64,000 nt of DNA from Tetracentron sinense (lineage: Eukaryota; Streptophyta; Magnoliopsida; Trochodendrales; Trochodendraceae): positions 2,628,047 through 2,692,046 of the forward strand of contig CM026570.1 of NCBI GenBank assembly GCA_015143295.1, read 5' to 3'. Position 1 is the stretch's first letter. Every line of letters begins with the position of its first letter. This document shows positions 18,510 through 29,225 of the stretch, one piece after another. A program made the translations under genes and the position numbers. The notes under the pieces are model-generated. The model searched no databases and was not told the DNA's origin. It worked only from the letters and a program-made list of their open reading frames with translations.

Positions 18510-20608
18510 TGTCGCGCCCCAAAATCCCACCTAACTTAATGTGAGACCTTGGCCTGTGACTTAAAACATTAATTCCATAACTTCTTGTCCTACAACATTT
18601 AAGGCAATTCTAAAAACATTGACCTAAAAAATTTTCTCTTCAAATAAATGCTAATCAAATCTAATATTTGAAATAAATACTAAGACATCATAATTAATTA
18701 AAATCTTCCTCTATAAATCCCTAATCATAAATTCAAACTAACTATAAATCCAAAATTAGTCTATTACAAGGTCTAAAATTCAAAATCTAAAATACTAGTG
18801 ATCTAATGTCTAGAGTATGACCAGCAATCCAAATTCCATTCTCCATCAGGGTAATCACCTGTTGGCTCTTCCTTCTCCTCCTCGTACTCTTCCTCCTCCC
18901 AATGTCTTGGAGCACCAGTATCAAAACTATAACTTGCCGACAACAACAGTCATCGGCTGAGTAACAAGTTACCCAGCGTATATACAAAATCCTATCTAAC
19001 AATATAACGATATTTAATATGAACATGGTTTAAGATTTCAACATAACATGTACACATATAACAATTCAGAATGCGGAAGCATAATTAAATTTCAATTCTT
19101 ACACATGATCACTTGTGCTTATTTCTCTTGTTTATCTTACTTATTTTCTTGTCCGTGAATTTATCCAACAACATACGAATGCAATAACTTAATATAACTC
19201 TACCCCATATATTGGGTAGAGACTAACATATACCCTACTTTCCGAGGTACCATACAATATACACATTATCCGGTGTATACGGCTTGTCTACACATTATCC
19301 GGTGTATACGGCTTGTCTACACATTCGCCGGTGTATACGACTAGTCTTGCCTTGATCATAGGCCTATGGGTACTCGGTCAGTGCAAAACTCAATCATGCA
19401 TAATGCTTGTGTCCTTGTGTACTTGCATAATACTTGTCATCTTGTTTCTTATTATCATACTTGTTCATGTCCAATTTCGTGAATAAGTGCGAGTGAAATA
19501 ACGATAATTATAAATCATTCACAATTTAAACATGTAGAAATTCTCATAATTGATCAACATAAAATATGGGTTTATCAAGTTTTCGACAACAAAGATAGGG
19601 ACAATGTAATTCATCATGTCTCAAGTTCCAATACATAATTTAATTAAATTAATATCTCAAAACCCTAGTTTATAAAATACTATAATTTCAAAACAACATG
19701 GAATCACTCCATCAAATTTAACCATCATCACTTCCTCCATTCTTCATCACACAATAAACCACAAGATCATTCTATTTCCTCTTATTGATATAATAATTAA
19801 ATCACAAGAACATCTTTAACATCATCAGTATCTTTCGCAAGGAAATCATAAATTTAAACTCTCTAAACATCATATATAATTCCTATGAGGAAATCATGAT
19901 CTAAAGCATTCTCAAAATCATCATATATATTTTCCATAAGAAGATCATGATTAAAACACTCTTTCTAAAGTCATATATATTTTTCATACGAAATCATAAT
20001 TTAAAAACATCACATGTATGCTTAATTTTGCTTGTTCTTGCTTTAGATTTATCACTTTCATAATTTTATATCAACATCACTATATTGAAAGGAAGGAAGT
20101 TATATTTACCTCTCATGATCGTTTCTCTACGATCACGCGCTTGCGAATGGGGTTGATCTACACTTTTTCGCCATTTCTTATTGAAAAGCCTTTAATCTCC
20201 CATCTTGGATCTCTCAAAAATCTCTTCTCTCACTCTCTTTTAGGTCTACAAAGCTTTAGAGACCTTTCAAAACCCTCAACCCACGACTAAAAGGGGTATA
20301 TATAGTGTTGGGAGCCCTACGGACTCCACAAAAGAGAGATCGCGCAAATCCGCTGTCGAACGGTGTTTTGGGCGATCGATCGCCGGCGATTTTTTTTTTT
20401 TAAAACTCTTTTGCTACTTTTTGATTTTCTTTCTTTTCATGCAATTTAACCTCAAAACGACTTGAATTTAGCGTTTTATTTGGGTTTTAAAATCACTACA
20501 TTTCGCATTAAATTTATAGGCTTAAAAACATTAAACAATTAAACACATGTTTTCACAGCATTTAATAAAGTTCACAAACATTAAGAATAATAAATTCGGG
20601 TCTCTACA
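18510..20608 (-). mobile_element. Solo LTR (about 2.1 kb) of a long-LTR retrotransposon, minus strand
   Basis: On the minus strand it begins TGTAGAGACCCG and ends GGGGCGCGACA, and it is flanked by a perfect 5-bp target duplication AGTAA (18505-18509 and 20609-20613). No primer binding site, polypurine tract or polyprotein is present, so it is a solo LTR left by LTR-LTR recombination. A TATATATA promoter signal is near 20292-20305. A 29-bp unit around GGTGTATACGGCTTGTC is repeated three times (19261-19346). LTR ends and a TACTCAGCC block match the solo LTR at 21155. The long LTRs suggest a Ty3/gypsy chromovirus of the Del/Tekay type, which is inference. Confidence 0.85.
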
Positions 20609-20929
20609 AGTAAATTATTTGAAACACATAATTTATTCTTTTAAGGACTCATAGTTTTATGTAGAGGGCTTATTATTTAATTTAAAAAAAATCATGATTG
20701 GGCTAGTAATTAGGGTTTCTAATCAACAACTATTTTTTAGCTTAAATGAAATGAAATCATACAAACAACAATCCTACAAATATTGGTCAAACAAATCCAC
20801 TAGTTCATCAGGGAAAAAAAAAGTAAGAACATAAAAATTAATACATACCTAGCAAACAAGGGTCTGAGTGGCGTGGAGTTTGTGGCGCTGATGAACTTGC
20901 ACAGAGTCTAAGTGAGTTAGATAACATAG

Positions 20930-21108
20930 AGAAAGAGAGAAATTAGAGCAGAGAAAAAGATAGAGAGAGAGAGAGAGCTCGGTAGAGAGAGACAGAGAGA
21001 GAGAGGTCAGTAGAGAGGGAGAGCGTGAGAAACAGAGACAGTAGAGGGATAGAGAGAGAAGGAGAGCTCGGTAGAGAGAGAGTAAGAGAGACAAAGACAG
21101 AGAGAGGA

Positions 21109-21154
<46 letters not shown>
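20930..21154. repeat. GA-rich microsatellite tract
   Basis: A long imperfect GA array with interspersed GGTAGAGAG units, becoming a pure (GA)n run at about 21115-21154. The second solo LTR begins directly at its right edge. Confidence 0.9.
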
Positions 21155-21156
<2 letters not shown>

Positions 21157-21639
21157 TAGAGACCCGAATCGTTTTCATGTTTTTATTTCATTGTGTTAAG
21201 GGTATTTTAGTCCTTGTGATGTTTGATGTTTATTGTTTTTTTTTATGCCTAATTATTGTGGTGTAAACTAAGCTTAATCAACTTGTAACGGAGGGACGTC
21301 ATATCACACCCTAAACTTTAGGAAGCTCTAGTTTTAGCACCGTTTACTGGAATTGAGTGATTCTTGAACCATTAGAAAGGTGTTGGAACCCTCTTCGAAG
21401 TTCATGTTTAATGTTTTTCCTTATTTTGAGTTTAAGCCAAGTCAATGGTGGGTTTTATTTAATGGAAATGCAGATCAGTCAACTTTGGGGATAATTTAGT
21501 CTATTAATTAAGTGGAAATTAGAAATTCTAAAATGCCAGAAATGTTCGTTTTCGAAAGACGAATCCAACGCAAGTTGAATCGTCAAAATCCGTCGAACGA
21601 GTCAAAAGTTATGGCCAAAACAGTAAAGTGAGTCGAAAC

Positions 21640-21832
21640 AGAGCACCAATCGCTCGGTCAGAAGCAGCGATCGATCGGTCCAAAACCGATCGATCGGTAT
21701 CTATCGACTGGTCCAGAATTTTGTATGGGGAAAATTTCCAGAGAGTGCTTTTTTGACCGATCGACCGGTCAAGAGAACCGATCGCTCGGTTGAGAACCGA
21801 TCGCTCGGTCATAACCACCGATCGCTCGGTCC
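21640..21832. repeat. Array of GATCG(A/C)(T/C)(C/G)GGT palindromic motifs in the solo LTR
   Basis: At least nine copies of the decamer core CGATCG(A/C)(T/C)CGGT or its complement, several being the palindrome ACCGATCGATCGGT, within about 190 bp upstream of the LTR TATA signal. Confidence 0.75.
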
Positions 21833-22794
21833 TTCGTGTTTTTGCAGAATTTTAGTAAGGGTTTTTTGGTCTTTTGTTCTCAGACCTTGGGGCTATAAAT
21901 AGGGGGTCCTACTCGAAATATTAAATACTCTACCTATTTCTAACCTAATTTGGCAAAAAGGGGAAGAAACCCTAGGGTTTTGAGAGAGGGTTTTCTTGGA
22001 GAAGGAGGAGATTGATAGGAGATTGCAAGAAAAGTTTGGGAAGCTTCTCCAAATCGTTTCGGGAGCGTTTTGAATCCAAGGGAAGGATTTCTAAGGTCGA
22101 TATACTATCCTAATCAACTTTATTTTAAGGTTTTGTGAATGTTAAGATGCTAGGAATGGTAGAAATAGATGTTTGATGCATTTTCCCTAATTTTCTAAGA
22201 AGCAAGCTAATTATGGATGGATATGTGGATTGGAAATGTGGGTTAAATGTGGATAGAATGTATGGAGGATGCGAAATGTATGGAGGATGGGATTAATTTG
22301 TGGATGTGGATGAATATATGGATTGTATGGATGGAATTATGATTTGATGAATGCATGAAAATGTAGAAAAACAATGGATTCATATTATGTGTACTCAAGG
22401 TGTTTGTGAAAATGTCTGTGAGAATAAATGCTATGATACTTTTATGAAATGGTGGTAAATGGATTATAAATGATGTTAAGAATTATGATAAGAAATATAT
22501 ATGTGATTGTTTGTTAAGTATACTTAATTACTTGCATGGGAATTGATAGTCGGGAAGGTAAGAACTTAGAGGAACATCTCTCAAACCGGGAATTCTCTAA
22601 CTATTTGGTATGGGACATATAGTGGAGTTTCCATGGTGGGAGATCGGAATCTAAGCAATTACCAACTCGAATGTTAATTTCGACACTTAAGTACACAAGC
22701 ACGTGTATGTTAAGATAAGAGTCTCACAAGTCACACATGTGGACCACAAGCATGAGCATGACATATGTATGACATTCTGAATAAGCATAAGCAT

Positions 22795-22925
22795 GACATG
22801 GTCTGTATCCGCCAAGAACGGCATGTCAACCTGATTCTTAGACATGGTCCGTATCCGCCAAGAACGACATGTCAACCATATGATTTCTAAGGCATGGTCC
22901 GTATCCGCCAAGAACGGCATGTCTC
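22795..22925 (+). repeat. Threefold tandem repeat in the solo LTR
   Basis: The unit CATGGTC(C/T)GTATCCGCCA, followed by AGAACGGCATGTC, occurs three times with 50-60 bp spacing. Confidence 0.8.
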
Positions 22926-23688
22926 ATTACTGTGTGATCTGAATAAGTGCATAAGCATAAACATCTCACAAGCACGTGGTCTCATAAGCATAAGCAACTC
23001 ATAAGTGTATTGTCTTCCAAGTCTAAGATTCTCACAAGTACACGAGTCAAGGTGATGATATGATGTATATGCGCACACGTTCTTCCGCACTCTGATTATG
23101 TTATTATGCTATTGGATATGTTTTTGACTAAGTACAGGTATATCATTATTGTTGATTGGATTTTATATACACTGAGTACCTTTGTACTCAGCCGGATTTT
23201 GTCTTGGCAGGTATAGAGCAGGAGTACACGGCAGAGCCGTGGGTTGAGGAGACTTACCTCGAGAAAGGAGGTGAAGGTGAGCCTTCTGAGGAGGGAGCCG
23301 GAGACTTGGGCGGCTACACCTCTTAGTTTTTATTTCATTTGATTGAGAGAGTTGTATTGGACTTGAGTAGATGTTGCTCAGTAGACTTTTATGGTTGTGT
23401 ATCAGACTTTTTGGATTTAGTAGTCGTAATTGTTGACTATAGACTCGTGTTATTTAGTTGGTTTGGGTTATATATATCGGAAATTTTATTACTCTCATTT
23501 TTGAAGACTCGTGTAGTAGCCTTGTATGCATGGTTTTAAGCAGGTTTAAGTAATGTGGCGATTCCAAAGTCCTATTTTAGCCTTGTAGGATTTTGGGGTC
23601 GTTACATAGAGACTTACAATGGTGGTCGGAGCTGGTCGGCTGCGGTGATCAGAGCAGGTCGGCGGCGGTGGTCTGGCCTGGTCGGAGA

Positions 23689-23689
<1 letters not shown>

Positions 23690-23723
<34 letters not shown>

Positions 23724-23741
23724 GCTCTAAAGAACAATTTT

Positions 23742-23772
<31 letters not shown>

Positions 23773-23778
23773 GGGAGG
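23690..23778. repeat. (GA)n, poly-T and poly-G run
   Basis: A (GA)n stretch of about 28 bases is followed, after about 20 bases, by a T run of about 14 and a near-pure G run of more than 20. The exact length is likely unreliable in any assembly. Confidence 0.85.
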
Positions 23779-23828
23779 GGAAGCCGATAGGTTTCGCGGG
23801 TTAGGAATCAAAAAATTAATACGATAGT

Positions 23829-24080
23829 ATTAGATACGGAAATATTTCCGTGTCTAATGATCATTTATATTAGACACGGAAATTTTCCGTCACTAACACC
23901 AACATCCGTGTCTAATACTATTAGACACGAAAAATCTACCGTCTCTAATAATAAATGTATTAATCATAAAATTGATATAAATCTTGGAATAAAAATTAGA
24001 TACGGAATCTTAGCGACGGAAAACTTTCCGTGTCTATAAATAGGTAGTAGACACAGAAAACTTTCCGTGTCTATAATTCC
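23829..24080. repeat. CACTA subterminal repeats, right end
   Basis: At least eight copies of TTAGA(C/T)ACGGAAA or TTTCCGTGTCTA in both orientations, matching the left-end cluster and ending 28 bases before the CACTA terminus. Confidence 0.8.
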
Positions 24081-24108
24081 ATTGCTATATGGTAGATTTC
24101 TTGTAGTG

Positions 24109-26780
24109 ACATTGTTCCCCCCCTCCCCCCCAAAACCACAACAGAAGCTTATATAGAAAAGGATATATAGACAATGATAAGTATAGATATCCAAACTAAT
24201 CTAGACATAATCTCGTTAGATATCCAACCTAATATATACTAATCATATAAGATTATCCATGGGATACTGTGTCTCTTAGATATTTCATTATTATTCTCCT
24301 AATGTAATATTTTCCTCATATATACAAAGTTCACCTCTTTACACTGTTGGAGCTTCAATAGATGGTTGAGCCATTGAAGAAGTTGTAGGTTGCCGGGGTG
24401 ACCCAATTCAGAAACTGGTCTGAGTTGCATGGAAGTCATGGGGAGTTTGTCTACGTAGTCTGTCTGCATGGTACAATGTAAATCGAAGTGGACCACTAAG
24501 TGTTACAATTTACGTAAGGATCTGCATCAGTACTGGTTGTTTCACTGTTGCCCGAAAGCCAAGATTTCGCCATGTTAGTAACCACCGTGGTGATCATATT
24601 ACGGAAGTAGAGCAGCCCCTTTTGTGGGCTAGCCACTGCTGGTCCATTCCAATGATTTTTATTTTTTATTTTGTTAAAGATAATTATGAACAGGAGCTCT
24701 GGTTAATTGAAGAGAAAAAAGCAAGTGTATAGATTTGAATTTGAAATAGATTATGATGAAGTAGTTCGATTTAATTAGGATTAGATTTGATAGAATTTCT
24801 ACTTTAAGATGATGTAATATCTATATTAACTCGTTAAATTGAGCAAAATTCATGATGTCCAAACTTAGATTGGCAAACCGCCGCATACCTCAATGCTTCA
24901 AACGATGGCTTCGGCTTTTACGCCTCAAGAAACGAAAACGAAAACGAGGAAAAGAAGGGATTGTCTGCTTGAAGGGCTGCCATGCATGGTGGAACTGAGA
25001 TTGATGTAGAGAGTCTTGGGTGGAGGCATGATTTTTTTTTTGTGGTAATTGGGTGGAGGCATGATTGAAGTGGTATATGTGGAGGATAGTTATGTTGGGG
25101 ATACCCCGCACCAAACGTTCCGCACCATTTCGGTAGTTCTAGTATAGAGATTTGAATTCCATTTCTATACATGTATGCTTTAGCCCTTAGTTTAACTAAC
25201 TAATTGATGATGGTGCATGCGCTATAGAAGCTCGAAGGAGGCCTATTGATCCATAATGGCAATGCCCGTCTAGGACCGTCATTCTGGCCCTCCAATGAGG
25301 GTACCCCTGACCCAGCCTAGAGTTACCAAACACCTGTACTATACTCGTATAGTACATGTATAATACTTTTAGGGGGTTCATCGTTTAAAACTGTCTATTT
25401 TTATCATGTTACGCATTATACCCGTATCGACATATAATATCCATTTAATACTCAAATTACATATTATACGTATACAATATGCATATTTTTATCGAATTAA
25501 ACGCATATTCTGTATTAAATGATTGTTATTAGTTAATATCATAATATTTATTTATAATCATTAATTATTTTTTAATTTTCCTGTTCTTTTATCATGTTTT
25601 TGCCATATAACACCCGTATTTTTTAAACAGATCATTATTGTATTATACCTGTACTTGATAATTGGCCCCAACCCAACTATGCCAAAAAAAAAAAAGTGAG
25701 TCTTTTTTTTTTTTCATATAGCTTGCATGACTTTTTGGGCCAAAAAATTTAGGCCTGATAACATGAGGGCAGTGCTCATACTATATACCCTCCCTTTGAC
25801 CTATTTTTATTCCTTTTTCCAATTTGATTTAAAACAAATCCTTAAACGTCATGACATTTTTTTTTTAAATCTTCTTTCAAGCCCAAGCCAGCCCCCTTAT
25901 AGTAGAGTTGGGCCTGGGCAATACAAGACCTCAGAGGGCATGGGCCGGACCTTACAAGTGAGAGGTAGGTTCGATGCGTCGTAAATCAAACAGTCATTCC
26001 CTGAGGCTGACCTAATATACACTCGAAAAAGACCTAAGGAAACCACTGTTTGTGAGTGCATAGCATCACAGGTTTGGCCCGGAATCCAGTCCCGTGACGG
26101 GGTGCGTGGTTGAAATCTTAACCATTTACTAACTTGGAACAATTGAACCAATAATAACCCTGCCGACTAGAGAGTGGCAAAAAAAAGAAAAAGAACTATG
26201 GAATACACTTACACTTGGGCAGCACTTTGGTGTTACCAATCACTCCCTGCTTGGAGTGAGTGACACGATCTAAGCTTTGATTTCTCTAAATAGATCCCTG
26301 ACCAAGCAATGGACGACAGATGAGTGAGTTAGATGAAGTTTCATGTTGCACCATGCTACCTAATACCACCTGACACGCAAAAAATGAATGAGTTAAATGA
26401 GAATTAAATAAAGTTAGTTGGGATTCAGAAAACATAATAAATTCATATTAAAATCATCAGAGGAATCGTTGGCGGCCCATCAGCCACCTAACTCATCTAG
26501 ATTGGGTTGATTTTATCTTCTGCCCCTGATATCTCCGAAATTCCAAATATGTCCCTTTTTTTCAAGACTGCCATGCACAAGAAGTCATAATCCGAAACAT
26601 AGGGGATAGGATTGACATTACAATGCAGGACTAGGATGGCAAGTTGGCACCAAAGTCAAAAGTTCTTGAGGGCAGATTGAATGACTGACACATCTCTAAT
26701 CATTCTAAAAATGGCGAACACATCCTTGAAGGATCAGCCACCACTCCCTCATCCTTTTGCCATGCAGTAGAGCTTTATGA
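24109..26780. other. Intergenic region right of the CACTA element
   Basis: AT-rich. A minus-strand stretch at 24650-24502 reads without stops as LYFRNMITTVVTNMAKSW, then LSGNSETTSTDADPY, and ends at a stop. It looks like a terminal exon remnant but I do not recognise it. Around 25900-26160 is sequence of the kind found in decayed retrotransposons (CCCGTGACGGGGT, GGTTGAAATCTTAACC). No complete gene is supported. Confidence 0.4.
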
Positions 26781-26854
26781 GCATTTGTGGCATTTTATTG
26801 CTCTCTCTGTAAACACTGTCATGGAGAGAGAGAGAGTGAGAAAGAGAATTTCAC

Positions 26855-26862
26855 TATAAATA
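26855..26862 (+). promoter_or_regulatory. TATA box of the glycine-rich protein gene
   Basis: TATAAATA 28-40 bases before the two candidate ATGs. This spacing implies a very short leader and argues against any start upstream of the TATA box. Confidence 0.6.
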
Positions 26863-26882
26863 GCCAATATTTGTATACTCTT

Positions 26883-27569
26883 ATGAGAAGAGAAATGGCA
26901 TGTAGTAAGCTTAGACTCTTGCTAGCCATGGTGCTAGTAATGGTTGCAACAATACATGGGGAAGAAGGGAAAGAGGTGGCTACAAAGAAAACAATGAAGG
27001 GGCTGGATGAAAAGAAGGTAGAAGATACTAAACAAACCCAAACCATTGGATTATTGCCTGGTGGAGCGGGCCTGATACCGGGCTTGGGTGGTGGAAACCT
27101 ACCTACCTTTGGTGGGGGTCGGCCCAATATTGGCAATTGGGGACGTGGAGGCAACAACAATGGTGGTGGTACGGGTCCTGGGCTAGGTAGTGGTGGGTAT
27201 GGCAATGGTCAGCCTGGTTATGGGCCGGGTTATCGTCGAGGTGGTTCAGGTTATGGTCCTGGATATGGGCGTGGTGGGCCTGGTTATGATCCTGGCTATG
27301 GGCGTGGCAGATCTAGAAATGGGCCTGGTTATGGACGTGGTGGATCTGGTTATGATCCTGGCTATGGGCGTGGTGGATCAGGAAATGGGCCTGGGTTTGG
27401 GGGTGGTGGATCTGATTATGGACCTGGGTATGGTAGTCCTGGTGATGGATCTGATGGTGGAGATGATCCAGGAGATGATGGGGATGGGTTTGGACCGGGC
27501 TTCGGAGGAAGTGGGACATTTCCGGTTGGTCCTGGTGGTGGAATTGGGGGAGGTAATAACCCCCCTTGA
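26883..27569 (+). CDS. Secreted glycine-rich protein
   Basis: An intronless frame with candidate ATGs at 26883 and 26895. The second gives MACSKLRLLLAMVLVMVATIHG, a good signal peptide, and a 224-residue precursor. After the signal, a charged segment rich in Lys, Glu and Thr (EEGKEVATKKTMKG) precedes a long Gly-rich part: GLLPGGAG, then about eight imperfect copies of a GPGYGRGGSG-type unit rich in Gly, Tyr, Pro and Arg, ending GGIGGGNNPP. This architecture fits plant glycine-rich structural cell-wall proteins; Tyr residues in such repeats can be cross-linked by peroxidases (family knowledge). No RNA-binding or cold-shock domain is present. Repeat number may vary between alleles. Confidence 0.8.
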   Translation: MRREMACSKLRLLLAMVLVMVATIHGEEGKEVATKKTMKGLDEKKVEDTKQTQTIGLLPGGAGLIPGLGGGNLPTFGGGRPNIGNWGRGGNNNGGGTGPGLGSGGYGNGQPGYGPGYRRGGSGYGPGYGRGGPGYDPGYGRGRSRNGPGYGRGGSGYDPGYGRGGSGNGPGFGGGGSDYGPGYGSPGDGSDGGDDPGDDGDGFGPGFGGSGTFPVGPGGGIGGGNNPP

Positions 27570-27876
27570 CTGATTCCCCTAGTGGTTTGAGCTTTTGGCG
27601 TTGTCTTTATTTCGTAGTTTGTGTTGTATATGTGGAATTGGGCTTCTCTATATGGGCCTCTAGTAGTAGGTTTGTAGTAATGTAATCTATTTATTCATGT
27701 TTTGGGCTCCTTTGCAATGAATTATATTTTAAGTTTGGGCATAGTTTCTTTGGAGAGGCCCACTGGCAATGGACAAATGGCAGGTGATGTGGAATCCTAA
27801 AGTCTCCACTCCTTGCCACATCACTCTATGCTCACTTGGCGTCTTTAAGCCTTATAGTTTTCCTTCACATCGAAAA

Positions 27877-28172
27877 GGCCTTGGATTGTCTCTGGCGAAG
27901 CCAGAAAGGGCTTATCTTGGGGTTCCATAGAAATTAGAATAGGGGACAGGTGGTGGAGAAGTCAAAATCCTGGGCCCATAATTTTGACTTCTCCACACAT
28001 AATAAGACATGTGGCAATAAGTGTGTGAGAATAAGGGGGAGAGATATCAAGTGGGGAGAAGTCAAAATCATGGGGAGAAAATGAAATGACTTCTCCCCAT
28101 TGTTATGCTAACTATCGCACAATGTATGGAACCCCGAGATCAGTTTTTGGCTTCGCCAAGACAATCCAAGGC
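27877..28172. mobile_element. Second copy of the Mutator-like MITE family
   Basis: About 296 bp with ends GGCCTTGGATTGTCTCTGGC and, inverted, a near match at the right edge. Internal sequence matches the element at 5702-5983 in the opposite orientation (TGACTTCTCC, GGGGGAGAGATATCAA, GGTTCCATAG near the ends). A clean target duplication is not visible; flanks share only GAAAAG-like sequence. It lies about 300 bp downstream of the glycine-rich protein gene. Confidence 0.75.
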
Positions 28173-29060
28173 GCCGTAGAAAAGGGATTCTTTTCAGACC
28201 ATTTTTCTATGATATTTCCAAAATTTAGTGGTTGGAGGTCACATGGCTGTGTTAAAGGGGAACAATATGATTAGGAGGGAAAGGTAGGGCTTAGATCTTA
28301 CCAAGCCCGGCCTCATCTACAACGATTTGGCCCTAGCTCTCGGATGGGCTTAAAATGGCTAGGCCGAAGCCTTATCCTCAAGGGCGAGAGAAGGGCTAGG
28401 GCCTAAAAGGAGTATGTTTATTTTTCCTACACCGCCATCGGATACCAACATGAAATCAACCTCATCCTTTCTTCTTCTTTTTTTGCTGTCTTCCGATGCA
28501 AGTCAAAGAGTAGTGCCACATTATAGTATATATGAGCAATGCTAGGTCCAATTTCTGGTAGTCTACTCTCCCCTATTTTTATATAAAAAGACAAAATAGT
28601 ATGAGACTTTTTTTTAGGTCTCACCACATTTGTTTTGTCTTCTTCTTTAATATTAGTAAAAACTTTGGAGTGGACAACCGGAAGTGGACGTAGCATTTGC
28701 TCTAGCATGTATAAACTGAAATTATGATCTCTCTCTCCTTCTTCAACACTCAAAGGACTTGAGGTGATGGTTGAGACTCTACACCAATCTCCAGTATGCC
28801 TTATTCATACTAGATAATTCTTCTTAAATCACAAAAAAATACAAAATAAATGAATTAATCCTCATAAATACCTAATCCTCCCCTCTGGTCAAACCCTTTT
28901 ATAGCACGTATCAGTGAGTATATATGAAATTGTAAGAAAAAGCACATGTAAATGGAAATGCAATGAAGGCAACTCACATGAAATGTTTACTTAAGTGTCA
29001 TTTTCTTGGTAGGTGGGGGTTCATCATATATTCCAAAACTCTTAAAAGACCATCAATAAC
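28173..29060. other. Intergenic region, no gene seen
   Basis: No supported coding sequence. The segment at about 28945-28985 (AATGGAAATGCAATGAAGGC) resembles 30290-30330, a weak dispersed repeat. Confidence 0.35.
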
Positions 29061-29065
29061 ACCAA

Positions 29066-29163
29066 GGGACCACCCTAATCTAATTTTCTATTAGAGACAA
29101 GTCCTCTATGTTAGGCATACTTTTAAAAAAGCCTCCCAGAAAAGGAAAACAAGGTATTATAAG
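29066..29163 (+). promoter_or_regulatory. Upstream block and TATA-like signal of small secreted peptide gene 1
   Basis: GGGACCACCCTA at 29066, followed within about 40 bases by ACAAGTCC, is also found upstream of the paralogous gene at 32268-32312. A TATA-like ATTATAAG lies at 29156-29163. Confidence 0.45.
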
Positions 29164-29225
29164 ATAGCTGAGGATGGCAAGCCATGTAACAAAATAGAGT
29201 GTGAAGGAGAGATAGAGTGGTTAAG

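Larger units (their letters stand above)
21155..23606 (+). mobile_element. Solo LTR (about 2.45 kb) of the same long-LTR family, plus strand
   Basis: It begins TGTAGAGACCCGAATCG and ends GGGGTCGTTACA. Flanks are GAGAG (left) and TAGAG (right), a 4-of-5 match in a GA repeat, so the target duplication is probable but not perfect. A TATA signal GCTATAAATAGGG is at 21892-21904, where LTR transcription would start. It shares ends and the CTGAGTACCTTTGTACTCAGCC region (near 23170-23192) with the solo LTR at 18510, but is otherwise diverged. It contains an array of GATCG(A/C)TCGGT motifs and a threefold repeat around GTATCCGCCAAGAACGGCAT. No internal retrotransposon domain was found. Confidence 0.75.
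12864..24108 (-). mobile_element. CACTA (En/Spm) DNA transposon, about 11.2 kb, nested and decayed
   Basis: The left end begins CACTACAACAAAACACC and the right end, read on the minus strand, begins CACTACAAGAAATCTACC. Both continue to a shared ATAGCAATGG. Both ends carry clustered, inverted and direct subterminal repeats of TTAGACACGGAAA and TTTCCGTGTCTAA (12890-13060 and 23829-24080), the hallmark of CACTA transposase binding regions. A tnp2-type transposase remnant lies inside on the minus strand (15525-16741). The expected 3-bp target duplication is not seen (GTT left, ACA right). Captured thioredoxin exons and two solo LTRs lie within. The two ends could in principle come from rearranged elements, but matching terminal and subterminal repeats make one element most likely. 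Confidence 0.82.

Noticed and set aside
20849-21178. Minus-strand open frame of 109 codons made of Ser-Leu repeats
   Set aside because: It is a translation of a GA/CT microsatellite, with no domain or start context.
24299-24496. 65-codon minus-strand frame right of the CACTA element
   Set aside because: No signal peptide, domain or splice context. The neighbouring 24502-24650 stretch looks only weakly exon-like.
26787-26882. Upstream extension of the glycine-rich protein
   Set aside because: It begins with GTG, lies across the TATA box and lacks an ATG. The ATG at 26883 or 26895 with a signal peptide is better.
27190-27573. Second long plus-strand frame over the glycine-rich gene
   Set aside because: It is an alternative-frame shadow of the Gly-rich repeats. 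It has no signal peptide of its own and its Met/Val/Asp-rich content is an artefact of the repeat.
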